This document shows, in pieces, positions 16,205 through 26,000 of a DNA stretch of 46,990 bases. The position numbers were made by a program, and so were the translations under genes. The notes under the pieces are model-generated. The model had not been told where the DNA came from, made no database searches, and saw only the letters and a program-made list of their open reading frames with translations. The DNA comes from Flavobacterium sp. MC2016-06 (GTDB lineage Bacteria > Bacteroidota > Bacteroidia > Flavobacteriales > Flavobacteriaceae). The stretch is from positions 1 to 46,990 of the forward strand of contig NZ_WMID02000038.1 in NCBI RefSeq assembly GCF_009711165.2, read 5' to 3'. Positions within the stretch are counted from its first letter, which is position 1. The number at the start of each line of letters is the position of its first letter.

Positions 16205-16555
16205 TTAAAAATTCCATTTAATAGTAGAATCTTTAAAAACCCCATAAATATAATGTCCTTCTGTTAGTAGAATAAACAATAAATATAAAACTAGGAATAT
16301 AACTGGTGAAACAACAGACCATCTAAGGCTGCTTTTTTCACCTTCCATGTGCATAAATGCCCATACAATATAATATGCTTTGAAAATTGTTAGGATGTAA
16401 AAAATCCAGTTCAACAAATTCAAACCTACAAAATGATTAAACTCTAAAACTCCAGGTTTGTAAATACCTAAAATAACTTCTACTGTAGTTACTGCAGATA
16501 ATAATGCAAAAACAAACCAGATTCTTTTTGTATTTGATACGTGCTCGTGTGACAT
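16205..16555 (-). CDS. Cytochrome c oxidase subunit IV (prokaryotic type)
   Basis: This 116-residue membrane protein has three helices at about 10-28, 43-68 and 80-102. The pattern AVTTVEVILGIY, YILTIFKAYYIVWAFMHMEGEK and FLVLYLLFILLTEGHYIY matches the small bacterial oxidase subunit IV (COX4-pro, caa3 type). It begins 18 bp after the upstream subunit III gene. The subunit stabilises the heme-copper oxidase in the inner membrane. The catalytic subunits I and II are not in this window. Confidence 0.85.
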   Translation of the reverse strand: MSHEHVSNTKRIWFVFALLSAVTTVEVILGIYKPGVLEFNHFVGLNLLNWIFYILTIFKAYYIVWAFMHMEGEKSSLRWSVVSPVIFLVLYLLFILLTEGHYIYGVFKDSTIKWNF

Positions 16556-16573
16556 AATAATTAAAATCTAAAA

Positions 16574-17554
16574 TTAAACTAAGTAGAAAACTGTAAATAC
16601 AAATACCCAAACTAGATCGACAAAGTGCCAGTATAAACCAACTTTCTCCACCATTTCGTAACTTCTTCTTTTATCGTAAGTACCTAACAAAACATTAAAG
16701 AAAATGATAATATTGATGATAATTCCTGAGAATACGTGGAATCCGTGGAATCCAGTAATAAAGAAAAAGAAATCAGCAAATAATTTACTTCCGTATTCGT
16801 TTCTTGTTAAGTTTGCTCCTTCTACTACATATTTAGCATCATTTAAACGAGCTTCAGATTCTGCTCTCGTTAAAACTGTTTTCTTTTTTTCAGGAGTAAG
16901 TTTTTCAGTTCTGATTAATAACTCAGGATGAGCTTTAAAACCAGCCTGAACTTCAGCAACAGAATAAGTTGGAAGTGACTCTGCATCTTCCATAAACCAT
17001 TTTCCTTTAGCTCTAGAAAGTGCTTCTCTTTGTTCTGGCAATTTTACAGCAAATGCTTCAAGAGCAACTCTTTTACCATCTTTATCAACAAACTGTAATA
17101 AACTACCACCTTTTGTTTCAACTGCACCGTACTCACCTTTAATGAAGTTTTTCCATTCCCAAGCTTGAGAACCAACGAAAATTATACCTCCAATAATAGT
17201 TAAGAACATGTAGATCGCAACTTTTGTTTTTTTCAATTGGTGACCTGCATCAACAGCCAAAACCATTGTAACAGATGAAAAGATCAAAATAAAAGTCATT
17301 AATGCCACGTACAACATTGGTTGTGGATTTCCGTGCATAAATGGGAAGTGAGTAAACACTTCATCAGCCAAAGGCCAAGTTTCAATAAATTTAAATCTAG
17401 AAAAACCATAAGCCGCTAGAAATCCAGAGAATGTTAAGGCATCTGATACGATAAAAAACCACATCATCATTTTACCATAACTTGCTCCTAATGGCTCATT
17501 GCCGCCTCCCCAAGTTTTTTCTTCGTTATTTGCAGTAGTAACTGTCGCTTCCAT
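16574..17554 (-). CDS. Cytochrome c oxidase subunit III with a large hydrophilic insertion
   Basis: This 326-residue heme-copper oxidase subunit III has helices at about 28-52, 80-103 and 110-133 and two C-terminal helices (about 258-290 and 301-326). It carries GFHGFHVFSGIIIN and the typical ending GLYWHFVDLVWVFVF. Residues of roughly 140-257 form a charged, Lys/Glu-rich insertion between helices 3 and 4 that ordinary subunit III proteins lack. It is long enough for a small domain. It lies 42 bp downstream of a second, shorter subunit III gene, a pairing I associate with Bacteroidetes caa3-type oxidase clusters. Confidence 0.9.
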   Translation of the reverse strand: MEATVTTANNEEKTWGGGNEPLGASYGKMMMWFFIVSDALTFSGFLAAYGFSRFKFIETWPLADEVFTHFPFMHGNPQPMLYVALMTFILIFSSVTMVLAVDAGHQLKKTKVAIYMFLTIIGGIIFVGSQAWEWKNFIKGEYGAVETKGGSLLQFVDKDGKRVALEAFAVKLPEQREALSRAKGKWFMEDAESLPTYSVAEVQAGFKAHPELLIRTEKLTPEKKKTVLTRAESEARLNDAKYVVEGANLTRNEYGSKLFADFFFFITGFHGFHVFSGIIINIIIFFNVLLGTYDKRRSYEMVEKVGLYWHFVDLVWVFVFTVFYLV

Positions 17555-17596
17555 AAAAGATATTCGTTAAAAAGTTCCCAAATTTACGTTTTTTTC

Positions 17597-18184
17597 TTAT
17601 TTAAAGAAATATAAAAATAAAAATAAATATAACCATAATAAATCCAAAAAGTGCCAATACATCGCACCTAGTTCTATACCAAGAGTTTGAGTTGAATTGT
17701 ATTTTTGTTTAAAATGATTATAAATTATAATTAACAGTGAAATTAGCCCTCCAGCCAAGTGTAACAAGTGTGTAACGGTTACTACATAAAGAAAAGTTGT
17801 AGTAATTGAGCTACCTTCTCCTGTAAAATAATATCCTTGTTCTACAATTTGTCCAAATCCTTGGAATTGTAAAACTACGAATAAAATACCCAAAGTCAAT
17901 GTTCCTAAAAGTAAAGCTGTAACTGCGCTTCTATTACCTTTCTGAATTGCTTTTTTTGCTAAATAAAAAGTAACACTACACCCAATAATAACTACTGTAC
18001 TAAAATAAAATGCCGTTGGCAATTCGAAATTCTTCAACCAGTCAGGTCTTGATTTACTCACCACAAATGCACTTGTAAGGCCTGCAAACATCATGGTCAT
18101 ACTTACCATTGCGAATAACAAAATCAGTTTTGCCGATTTTGATTTCCTTAATTTTTCCTCCTCTTTTGTCATTGTCATTTCCAT
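17597..18184 (-). CDS. Cytochrome c oxidase subunit III-like protein (short)
   Basis: This 195-residue, five-helix protein of the oxidase subunit III family has a Lys/Glu-rich cytoplasmic N-terminus, helices at about 18-42, 58-78, 88-108, 125-150 and 170-192, and the hallmarks VTVTHLLHLAGG and GAMYWHFLDLLWLYLF. It is the length of the usual bacterial CyoC/CoxC core. It starts 2 bp after the heme O synthase stop codon. Together with the longer subunit III it suggests a two-chain subunit III or two alternative subunits. Confidence 0.88.
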   Translation of the reverse strand: MEMTMTKEEEKLRKSKSAKLILLFAMVSMTMMFAGLTSAFVVSKSRPDWLKNFELPTAFYFSTVVIIGCSVTFYLAKKAIQKGNRSAVTALLLGTLTLGILFVVLQFQGFGQIVEQGYYFTGEGSSITTTFLYVVTVTHLLHLAGGLISLLIIIYNHFKQKYNSTQTLGIELGAMYWHFLDLLWLYLFLFLYFFK

Positions 18185-18186
18185 AA

Positions 18187-19089
18187 CTATCTTAAAAATT
18201 TATCTACTATAAATACAATTTGCAACAAAGAAATATACGATACACTTACGAGCATCAATGTTCTAGCAGCTTTTGCAGTTCGTAATTGATACAAACGCAC
18301 TGCGTAAAACAACATCCACAACCCTAGTAAAAACACTATAACTGCTGCAATTGGTGTAATAAACAATTGTCCTGTATACCCTAAAACTGGCAATAACGAT
18401 GCTATTATCAGCCAAATTGTATACAAAATCACCTGTAAAGCCGTTCCTTTATCTTTTTTTCCTGTTGGAAGCATAAAAATCCCAGCCTTTTCATAGTCTT
18501 CATACAAAAACCAGCCAATAGCCCAAAAGTGTGGAAACTGCCAAAAAAACTGAATTAAAAACAGCGTTCCTGCTTCAATACCAAAATCTCCTGTAGCTGC
18601 AACCCAGCCTAACATAAAAGGGATTGCTCCAGGAAAAGCACCAACAAACACAGACAAAGACGTTACTGTTTTTAAAGGTGTGTATATACTTGTGTATAAG
18701 AATATCGAAATTGCAGCAAACATTGCCGATTTTGGATTGATTGTATACAACAAAGCGATACCAATAATGGTAAGCAGACTTGCTACAAACAAAGCCATAT
18801 TTGGCGACATACGTCCTGAAGGAACTGGACGATTTTTGGTACGATCCATTAAAGAATCTATATCTTTTTCAATTACTTGGTTAAAAGCATTTGAAGCGCC
18901 AACCATACAATAACCTCCAATTGACAAAACCAGCAGAACACTCCATTTAAAAGGGTGTTCGGCATTAACTCCTAACAAATATCCAGCAATAGAGGAAAAC
19001 AAAACACTAATAGCTAAACCAGCCTTAGTAATTTCCTTGAAATCGAGAAATATTGATTTTATTGAAAATGTAGTTTTTGCAGCGTTCAA
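18187..19089 (-). CDS. ctaB: Protoheme IX farnesyltransferase (heme O synthase)
   Basis: The 300-residue inner-membrane UbiA-type prenyltransferase transfers farnesyl to heme B to make heme O, the precursor of heme A for the oxidase. The first Asp-rich motif is in NAFNQVIEKDIDSLMDRTKN (about 67-86). The second is YEDYEKAGIFMLP (about 197-209), which includes the region typical of CtaB/CyoE. Nine or so hydrophobic helices can be traced. It heads the oxidase operon, with a perfect -7 box upstream. Confidence 0.93.
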   Translation of the reverse strand: MNAAKTTFSIKSIFLDFKEITKAGLAISVLFSSIAGYLLGVNAEHPFKWSVLLVLSIGGYCMVGASNAFNQVIEKDIDSLMDRTKNRPVPSGRMSPNMALFVASLLTIIGIALLYTINPKSAMFAAISIFLYTSIYTPLKTVTSLSVFVGAFPGAIPFMLGWVAATGDFGIEAGTLFLIQFFWQFPHFWAIGWFLYEDYEKAGIFMLPTGKKDKGTALQVILYTIWLIIASLLPVLGYTGQLFITPIAAVIVFLLGLWMLFYAVRLYQLRTAKAARTLMLVSVSYISLLQIVFIVDKFLR

Positions 19090-19124
19090 TACGATTGTTG
19101 TTTGTATGTTTTTTTTGAGTGGTG

Positions 19125-19132
19125 CAAATGTA
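19125..19132 (-). promoter_or_regulatory. -7 box TACATTTG upstream of ctaB
   Basis: Perfect TAnnTTTG on the minus strand, 35 bp before the ctaB ATG at 19089, inside the 157-bp gap between ctaB and remB. A TTC triplet 21 bp upstream is the best -33 candidate. Confidence 0.6.
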
Positions 19133-19246
19133 CAAATTAGATTGTAGAATCTAGAACTATAAATTTAGATTTTTTTCAATAAAACCTCGACAAAATAAGA
19201 ACTTGCAAATCTTTAACACTATTATTTCGAAAAATCTTATTAAAAA

Positions 19247-21370
19247 CTAGTAATCAAAATACCAATTAAAAACATCTGTACGAAGTCCTATTGTAAACCA
19301 AGTGGTACTTTGCTTAAAAGTAGTTGCTGTATTTTGTGTTGGATCAAAATTTCTATAAATAAAACTTCCAAAGAATTTCAAATTCGTTAACGGATTTATT
19401 ACATATCCTGCTTGAACATCTGCAATAAAAATACTGGTTTTATTACCTTGTCCAACTTTTACACCTGTATCATACGGACGGTTTTCATCGTAACTTTTAT
19501 AGATATTACCTCCATAATTATAGCTGTCTGCTGCGGTATCAAAATCTAAACCACGCGTACCCATTGTAAATTTAGCATCTGTGTAATAACGTCCTTTATG
19601 ATAACGACCGATTACTATAAATTCTTTAAAGTTACCTCCCCATTGATGCCCCATACTCTGGTTGTTGTGCCCGTAATTTGTAATTATGTTACTATGCGAG
19701 TACACATAAGGACGCACATGATTAAATTCTAATTGAAACAATAAGTCTTTTACTTTAAAAGCATTGAAATATTTTGCTCCAATTTGATATCCAAATTTAT
19801 TTTTCCAACTCTGATCTGCTGCTTTCACATCAGATACCGAAAACTCATCGATTAAAAACTGACTGTATAAATTAATATCGTTATTCCATTTATACTTTCC
19901 TGTAAGTCCCAAAAGAGCGTTTCCACTTTTAGAAGAAGAACCAAATTCAACGGCACGATAAAAAATAATTGGGTTTACAAAATTAACATCAAAACCTCTA
20001 TTATTGGTATTAGCCCAAACTACTGATTCAAAAAAACCTAAATTCAATCTATTAGAAACATTCCAGCTCAAATAATGGTTTGCCATAAATTTTGTTGTAT
20101 AGGTTTTATCCACAGTAGCATCATCACGTACATCTTTCAGCCACATATAAGTGTTGGTATATTTTAATTTCCAAAAGGTAGTATTGATTTTAAAATACGG
20201 ATATGGACTTGCTCCATCTCCTTCAAATAAAGATCGATAACCATCTCCTATAAAATTTCGTCCGTAACCTAATTGTAGATTAAAAATTTTGCTTGGAGAA
20301 AATGTAACATTAGCATCAGCTAAAGGAAAATCATAAGAATCTGAGTTAAATCTTTTCGCTATTCCAATTCCCGGAATTATCGCAGGATTTCCTCCAGAAG
20401 GCTTTATCGATTCGGCATAATTATTAAAATATCCTGCAAATCTTCCTTGACTTTCAAAAAATGTTGTTGTAAAATTTATCTGTTTTCCTAAACCTCCTCT
20501 AAAATTTAATGCTCGCGTATTTACATAGGTATAAGATGCATCAAGATCTGAAGCTTTCCCCATTTGCAAATCAACCACAGGATTTAATGTAAACCAATAA
20601 TCTTCACCTTGTATCTGAACCAAATTTTCATTCCAAAATTTTCTTCCTAGCCAAGATGATGTGTTTTTTTTAAGCGATTCGTTTACCGCTCTCAAATTAT
20701 AGTATTTCGAAACCTCTTCATACGTATAAGGTTTAGATGCAGTGTGATTATTGCTTCCAACTTTATTCATTGCCGGGTCAAACTGAGAATAATAACTGTG
20801 TGAAAATGGAATATTTAAATGGCTGTCAAATTCTGGATTATTGTATTTTTTATACACAATACTATCCAGCTCTGTCATTGGTTTTTCTAAAGGTTTTTCT
20901 ATTTGAGATGCTGCTAAAGCTTCTGCCGCAAGCTGATCGGCATTTTTTAAAGGAATATCAATAGAAATTGTATATTTTGAATACGTAGGTTTTCCATTAT
21001 ACGTAGATGGTTTTATTTTATCAAATTTACCAAACACGCGTTTTGCCTCTTCTGCTAATTCATCATTTACAGCATTTATATAAATGACTTTAAACTGACC
21101 TTCTGCATCTACTTCAAAAAGGACTTTAACTGCTCCTTTATAATTACTTTGCTTTAATTTTTCGGGTACTGCAAAATTATTAAAGACAAAATCTTGAACT
21201 TCTATATAAAAACAATTTTCCAGTTCTTTAGCTCTTAAATTTTCGCAGTTTGGAAAAATAGGAAACTGTTCAGATGTAAAACCTGGCTGAATAGAAGATG
21301 TATTGTTTTCCTGCGAAAAAGCAAAAAGAAAAAACAATGTAAAAGCAAATGACAAAAAAAGCTTATTCAC
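19247..21370 (-). CDS. remB: Gliding motility protein RemB-like (Wzi/capsule-assembly-type barrel)
   Basis: This 707-residue exported protein has a signal peptide (LFLSFAFTLFFLFAFSQ). A TonB C-terminal-like domain follows at about 30-155, with AVKVLFEVDAEGQFKVIYINAV and KPTYSKYTISIDIPL. The rest (about 200-707) is beta-strand rich, with aromatic girdles as in an outer-membrane barrel of the capsule-assembly (Wzi) type, ending TIGLRTDVFNWYFDY. It lies 14 bp downstream of deoC, in the cluster with sprA. I recall the F. johnsoniae gene at this position as remB, needed for normal spreading. The symbol rests on that memory of synteny and on domain pattern. Confidence 0.72.
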   Translation of the reverse strand: MNKLFLSFAFTLFFLFAFSQENNTSSIQPGFTSEQFPIFPNCENLRAKELENCFYIEVQDFVFNNFAVPEKLKQSNYKGAVKVLFEVDAEGQFKVIYINAVNDELAEEAKRVFGKFDKIKPSTYNGKPTYSKYTISIDIPLKNADQLAAEALAASQIEKPLEKPMTELDSIVYKKYNNPEFDSHLNIPFSHSYYSQFDPAMNKVGSNNHTASKPYTYEEVSKYYNLRAVNESLKKNTSSWLGRKFWNENLVQIQGEDYWFTLNPVVDLQMGKASDLDASYTYVNTRALNFRGGLGKQINFTTTFFESQGRFAGYFNNYAESIKPSGGNPAIIPGIGIAKRFNSDSYDFPLADANVTFSPSKIFNLQLGYGRNFIGDGYRSLFEGDGASPYPYFKINTTFWKLKYTNTYMWLKDVRDDATVDKTYTTKFMANHYLSWNVSNRLNLGFFESVVWANTNNRGFDVNFVNPIIFYRAVEFGSSSKSGNALLGLTGKYKWNNDINLYSQFLIDEFSVSDVKAADQSWKNKFGYQIGAKYFNAFKVKDLLFQLEFNHVRPYVYSHSNIITNYGHNNQSMGHQWGGNFKEFIVIGRYHKGRYYTDAKFTMGTRGLDFDTAADSYNYGGNIYKSYDENRPYDTGVKVGQGNKTSIFIADVQAGYVINPLTNLKFFGSFIYRNFDPTQNTATTFKQSTTWFTIGLRTDVFNWYFDY

Positions 21371-21384
21371 GTAGATTAGGGATT

Positions 21385-22131
21385 TTATTTAATATGATTT
21401 GTGGTATTCTCTCCATCGGCAATTGTTTTTGCTGCCGAAGTTCCGATGCGTTTAACACCTAAATTAATCATTTCTACTGCATCTTCATACGATCTCACAC
21501 CGCCGGCCGCTTTAACAGGCAAAGGCGATGCGTTTTCTAACATCATCATTACAGCAGGAATTGTAGCTCCGTTTGGCAGATCATTTTCAGTTTTATAAAA
21601 ACCTGTTGATGACTTAACAAAAACAGAAGCATAATTTTCTTCTTTAAAATTTGACAACACAACATTTTTTATCAAAGCCGAAAGCTGTATTATTTCTTTA
21701 TCACTCAAAGCAGCAACTTCAATAATCCATTTTACAGTTTTATTATTGGCTAACCCAATTTGAGTTCCTATCAAAATTTCTTGTTTTACTAAAGCTGTTT
21801 CTCCTTCTTTAAAAGCTTGATAATTGCAGACAAAATCTAAATCATCTGCTCCATTTTCAATTGCTTCGTTTGCTTCTTTAATTTTGGTTTCCAGATTCGA
21901 TTTACCTTCCGGAAAATCGATTACTGTACCAATAAGCAAATTCGATCCAGCGCTTAAAATCGTTGTCTTGGCCAAACTTACATATTCCGGCCGAATCATA
22001 ACTAATTTAAAACCTTCAAGAATTGCTTCATCAATAGTATTTTTAACAACAACTATATTCGCTGCTTCTGAAAGTCCAGCTTGTGATGCCGTTTTCAAAT
22101 AAGTTGAATCTAAGTAAGGCTTAACATTCAT
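21385..22131 (-). CDS. deoC: Deoxyribose-phosphate aldolase
   Basis: This 248-residue class I aldolase splits 2-deoxyribose-5-phosphate into glyceraldehyde-3-phosphate and acetaldehyde in nucleoside salvage. The Schiff-base lysine is Lys173 in FVKSSTGF. The second catalytic lysine is Lys207 in VKAAGGVR, and Asp98 or Asp100 lies in DDLDFVCN. The fold motifs IGTVIDFPEGKS and VKWIIEVA are present. It has a perfect -7 box upstream and is followed by remB after 14 bp, so remB is probably co-transcribed with it. Confidence 0.95.
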   Translation of the reverse strand: MNVKPYLDSTYLKTASQAGLSEAANIVVVKNTIDEAILEGFKLVMIRPEYVSLAKTTILSAGSNLLIGTVIDFPEGKSNLETKIKEANEAIENGADDLDFVCNYQAFKEGETALVKQEILIGTQIGLANNKTVKWIIEVAALSDKEIIQLSALIKNVVLSNFKEENYASVFVKSSTGFYKTENDLPNGATIPAVMMMLENASPLPVKAAGGVRSYEDAVEMINLGVKRIGTSAAKTIADGENTTNHIK

Positions 22132-22157
22132 AATCTTAATGTTTCATCGAATTGGCA

Positions 22158-22165
22158 CAAAAATA
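22158..22165 (-). promoter_or_regulatory. -7 box TATTTTTG upstream of deoC
   Basis: Perfect TAnnTTTG on the minus strand, 26 bp before the deoC ATG and downstream of the VanZ-gene terminator. Confidence 0.55.
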
Positions 22166-22217
22166 CATTTTAAATTCAAAAAAAAGCATTCTTTATAAAG
22201 CTTGATTTTTCAGCAAT

Positions 22218-22241
22218 AAAAAAACCCACCGAAGTGGGTTT
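22218..22241 (-). terminator. Terminator at the end of the gcvH-vanZ unit
   Basis: Eight-bp stem AAACCCAC / GTGGGTTT (22222-22229 with 22234-22241) and a stable CGAA-type tetraloop, followed on the minus strand by a T7 run. The base of the stem overlaps the stop codon of the VanZ-family gene. Confidence 0.85.
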
Positions 22242-22632
22242 ATATTTTTATAATCTTATTGATTTTTTTCTTAAAAGCTATAGCCATAAAAACAGCTGCT
22301 GTCGCTCCAATTGTGTTTGCTAAAACATCAGTCACATCCGCTGCTCTTGTGGTTGTAAAAACACTTTGCATAATTTCAATTGTAATTCCAAAGAAAACAG
22401 AAAATATAAATGAAACCAGATATGCTTTGTAATCATCTGCCTCTACACCTTTTAGTTCTTTTTTGAAAAATAAAATCCAAGAAAGCGTAAATCCAAAATG
22501 AAAACAAAAGTGTACGATTTTATCAATACTTGGAAAATTTACTGTCGGGATATTACTAGAATCTGTTAAACAAAAATAAGTAATGATTCCTGAACAGATT
22601 ATTGCCCAGCATAGTAATAATTGTTTAGGCAC
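22240..22632 (-). CDS. VanZ-family membrane protein
   Basis: This 130-residue protein has four helices (about 5-22, 38-55, 70-90, 103-122). The VanZ-like pattern is [51 protein letters not shown]. This D-x-x-x-x-x-x-N-x-x-G arrangement is typical of the family. VanZ of enterococci contributes to teicoplanin resistance, but chromosomal relatives such as this one have no settled function. Its start overlaps the gcvH end by 8 bp, so the two are translationally coupled. Confidence 0.85.
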   Translation of the reverse strand: MPKQLLLCWAIICSGIITYFCLTDSSNIPTVNFPSIDKIVHFCFHFGFTLSWILFFKKELKGVEADDYKAYLVSFIFSVFFGITIEIMQSVFTTTRAADVTDVLANTIGATAAVFMAIAFKKKINKIIKI

Positions 22633-23005
22633 CGATAAGTTGTGTATAAGCTTCGTCAGACAATAAAGAATCTATCTCAGATGCATCAGAAATTTTTATT
22701 TTAATCATCCATCCAGCTCCATAAGGATCAGAATTAACAGTTTCTGGCGCACTTTCTAGACTGTCATTAAAAGCAATAATTTCTCCTGTTAAAGGCAAAA
22801 ACAAATCTGAAACTGTTTTTACAGCTTCAACTGTTCCAAAAACCTCATCTTTATCAAGTGTCTGATCTAAAGTTTCTACTTCAACATACACGATATCTCC
22901 TAACTCTTTTTGAGCAAAATGAGTAATTCCTACTGTTGCAACATCTCCTTCGATGCTAACCCATTCGTGATCTTTTGTGTACTTTAAATTTGCTGGTATG
23001 CTCAT
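22625..23005 (-). CDS. gcvH: Glycine cleavage system H protein
   Basis: This 126-residue lipoyl carrier shuttles the aminomethyl group between the P, T and L proteins of glycine cleavage. It may also feed lipoate to other enzymes. The lipoylation site is Lys63 in [12 protein letters not shown]. The start ([15 protein letters not shown]) and the end ([14 protein letters not shown]) are full length. It is separated from sprA by 85 bp that hold a perfect -7 box. Confidence 0.96.
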   Translation of the reverse strand: MSIPANLKYTKDHEWVSIEGDVATVGITHFAQKELGDIVYVEVETLDQTLDKDEVFGTVEAVKTVSDLFLPLTGEIIAFNDSLESAPETVNSDPYGAGWMIKIKISDASEIDSLLSDEAYTQLIGA

Positions 23006-23045
23006 AATTGTGTGTTTGAAAATTGATAATCTAAAAATTAAGTCA

Positions 23046-23053
23046 CAAATGTA
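23046..23053 (-). promoter_or_regulatory. -7 box TACATTTG upstream of gcvH
   Basis: Perfect TAnnTTTG on the minus strand, 40 bp before the gcvH ATG and 38 bp after the sprA stop codon. No clear -33 TTG. Confidence 0.55.
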
Positions 23054-23090
23054 ATAATCTTCTAATGAAATCTAGTTTAGAAACTAGAAA

Positions 23091-26000
23091 TTAATTTCCA
23101 AAATTATAACGAAGTGTGAATCCTGATCTAATATTTGTCAAAGGAAATGATGTTGAAATCACTGCTTTTGAGAATGAATGATCATAATAGAATATTGCTG
23201 TCAGGTTTTTACTGAAAGAATAATCTGCCGTAAGCTTTAAAGACCAGATATTCTGACCCGCCGCTAATTGATTATTATCATAATCTAAATAACGAACCAA
23301 TGTTTCATTATTTCGATACGAGAAGTCTGCTTTAATGTTAATATCACTCTTGATAATTCCTGTTGGATTATCTGCAAGTCTAGAAGAGAAAATAACATCT
23401 TTAAAACGATATCCTAAACCAACAATATATTCGACTCCTTTAACTTCGGTAAGCAGATTATTATCAAAACTCATTGATAAGGCTCTGTCTTTCTTAATTT
23501 CTGTAAGTACACGTAAAGAGCTTTTTAATTCAAAATCTACTCGGATAAGCGGACTAAACTGCTCTACCAAATTGACATTTGACATGATCGTTTTATTAAA
23601 GAAATTGGTATTTACATCTTGCCCATTAGGATTTTCAATATAATCAAAATTAGATCTAAACTGATTAATAGTGTAAGATGCTCTGTAATTATGCTGTAAT
23701 GAAAAACGCTTAAATTTGTCTTTAAAATATTTATATCGCATCAAACCGTTGTACTTAATACTCCAGTTTGGAATAGGAAAACTTCTAAAAATATCAGTCG
23801 AACTGCTAGAAGCATTTCCACCCGAATATGCTGCTAAAAACGAAGGCAGTAAAACGGCTTGATTACTTTTTGAGAATCCTATAGGATATCCTTGATTGGC
23901 TGTATACAAAGCATAATTAGCATCTGTCTCTGCCGGAATTGGATTATTAACATCTCCGTATCTAGGAATTGCAGCTTCAGACCCGTAATGCTCCAACGCC
24001 AAACGATCTGCAATAACTAAACGATTACTTCTAAATTCATCAAATGCAGAAGATTCTGTAGCACTGCTAGCCGAGAAAGCTGTTTTGATCAATACTGTAG
24101 AAATAGAGAACATTCCATAAGTATAAGGCGATAACGGAAGATATTCTCCAGTAGCTTGATCTACACTATACTGTTCTGATGAATTTTGAGAATAGGCACG
24201 ATCCATCGCCAAATCAATTTTTAAGTCTGGCAATAAATCAATATTAGCTGTTACTTTCAAAAGCTTATTAGTTACCTGTGTAAAGTTCTGGTTGAAATCT
24301 TGATAACTGGTCAGCCATCCATTTTTAGCCGCTTCATAACGCACATCATCCTGACTTCCAAAAATAAATCCTAATGTTGGTTTTGATGTTCCTAAGAAAC
24401 CAATACTTGGCGTATATCCAGGTAAAACTGTTCCACTGTTTTTAGTATAATTAACTTGCACATTTTTTACACTCGTTAAAACACCAATTAAACCATCGTA
24501 AAACGGACTATTGCTTGCTACTGGTTTTGCAGTATTTACAATTTTCTCTCCTGGTTTTGGCGGTGCTGTCGGCTTAGCTTTTGCTTTTGTCTTACCGCCT
24601 GGTGTTAAACCTAAATATTTATACAATGTATTCATATTAAAGGTTGATGTAAGGGTATTTGAATTAGCATTTTGAATTGTATTCCCTAAATCATAGTTAA
24701 TTCCATCAGGAGCTACATATTGAGACATCGCTGTTGAAGAACGCTGCCAGCTATAATCTGCAGTATAAGAATAACTTGCTTTTATGAAGCTAAGAACTGG
24801 AATTTTATTGATTGGAATATCATAATTCAAAACCAACTGCTGCTGATGTTGATTTGGTGTTCCAATATCAAAATAGTCATCCCAAATATTAAAATCTTCT
24901 TTAGGCGTATTATCATCGTTCATAAAATTTCTAACGATATTATTAGACGCTGCAGTATAATTCAATTTCAATGATTTTGTCAAATTAAATCCAAAACCAT
25001 ATTGATAATTGAATGCAAAATTACGTCTGTAAAGCGGATCAATACCAAGTCCTTCTACCTCCTCAACTTGTCTGTATTGCTGACGATTACTTTGTCTCAA
25101 AATATTTGAGTTAAACGAAATATTAGACGGCAGATAATTAAAATTAATGTCACTCAGCATTTTCCAATATTCACTTTTTTTCATGAATTTGGTATTTTTA
25201 AAAGGAACTACTTCTTTTGGCTGAAAAGTGTACGCATAATTAACAGACGAACTAGACTGCTCATCATTATAAGATTCAACTTCGTAATCATGTCTTTCAA
25301 CTTGATTGTAAGATTGAGAAACTGTAAAGTTTTCCACATCGTAAACATGAGGCTTCTGCTCTTGTGCTCTGTCTTTTCTTACTCCAATAAAGTTGATACT
25401 TTTTCGCTTTGTATAATCAACAGCACGAGTTCTAATATTATCCTTTTCTGCAGGATCACTAGTTTCTCTTATTAACTGATCTAATTTTATATCTTGATTA
25501 AAAGGATCATATTCCGGCGTAATTACTTCTTCTCCAAAAGCATAATTAAAAGGTACATTTATACCCCATTTATGAGGTAATAATTTACCTAAATTAAGAT
25601 TTGTAACAATATTATACTGCTGAATATCTTCACGATCTCTTTCGTTTGCTCCTTGTTCTAAAGACCCAAACCCTATTGTACTTTTCTTACCCGAAGCAGA
25701 AACAGTAGCAAAATCGGCCATATTCGTATCAATGTTCAACAATGCTGCCATTCCGCCTTTATTATCCAGATCAGCCATACGAAGTTCGTTAAACCAAATT
25801 TCACCTTTAATATCTTTGTGATCAGCCCTGCTTTTTACCCCAACCATTAAGTTTCGCACCAAACCAAAATTTGGATTTCCTTTTATCCCTAATTTTAATT
25901 TACTGTCACCATCTCCACCGTTTAATCCTAAATCATCATCAGGGTAATAAATACCATTAACATCTCGTTTGTCCGAGTTAATATCAATATTCATAGCTTG

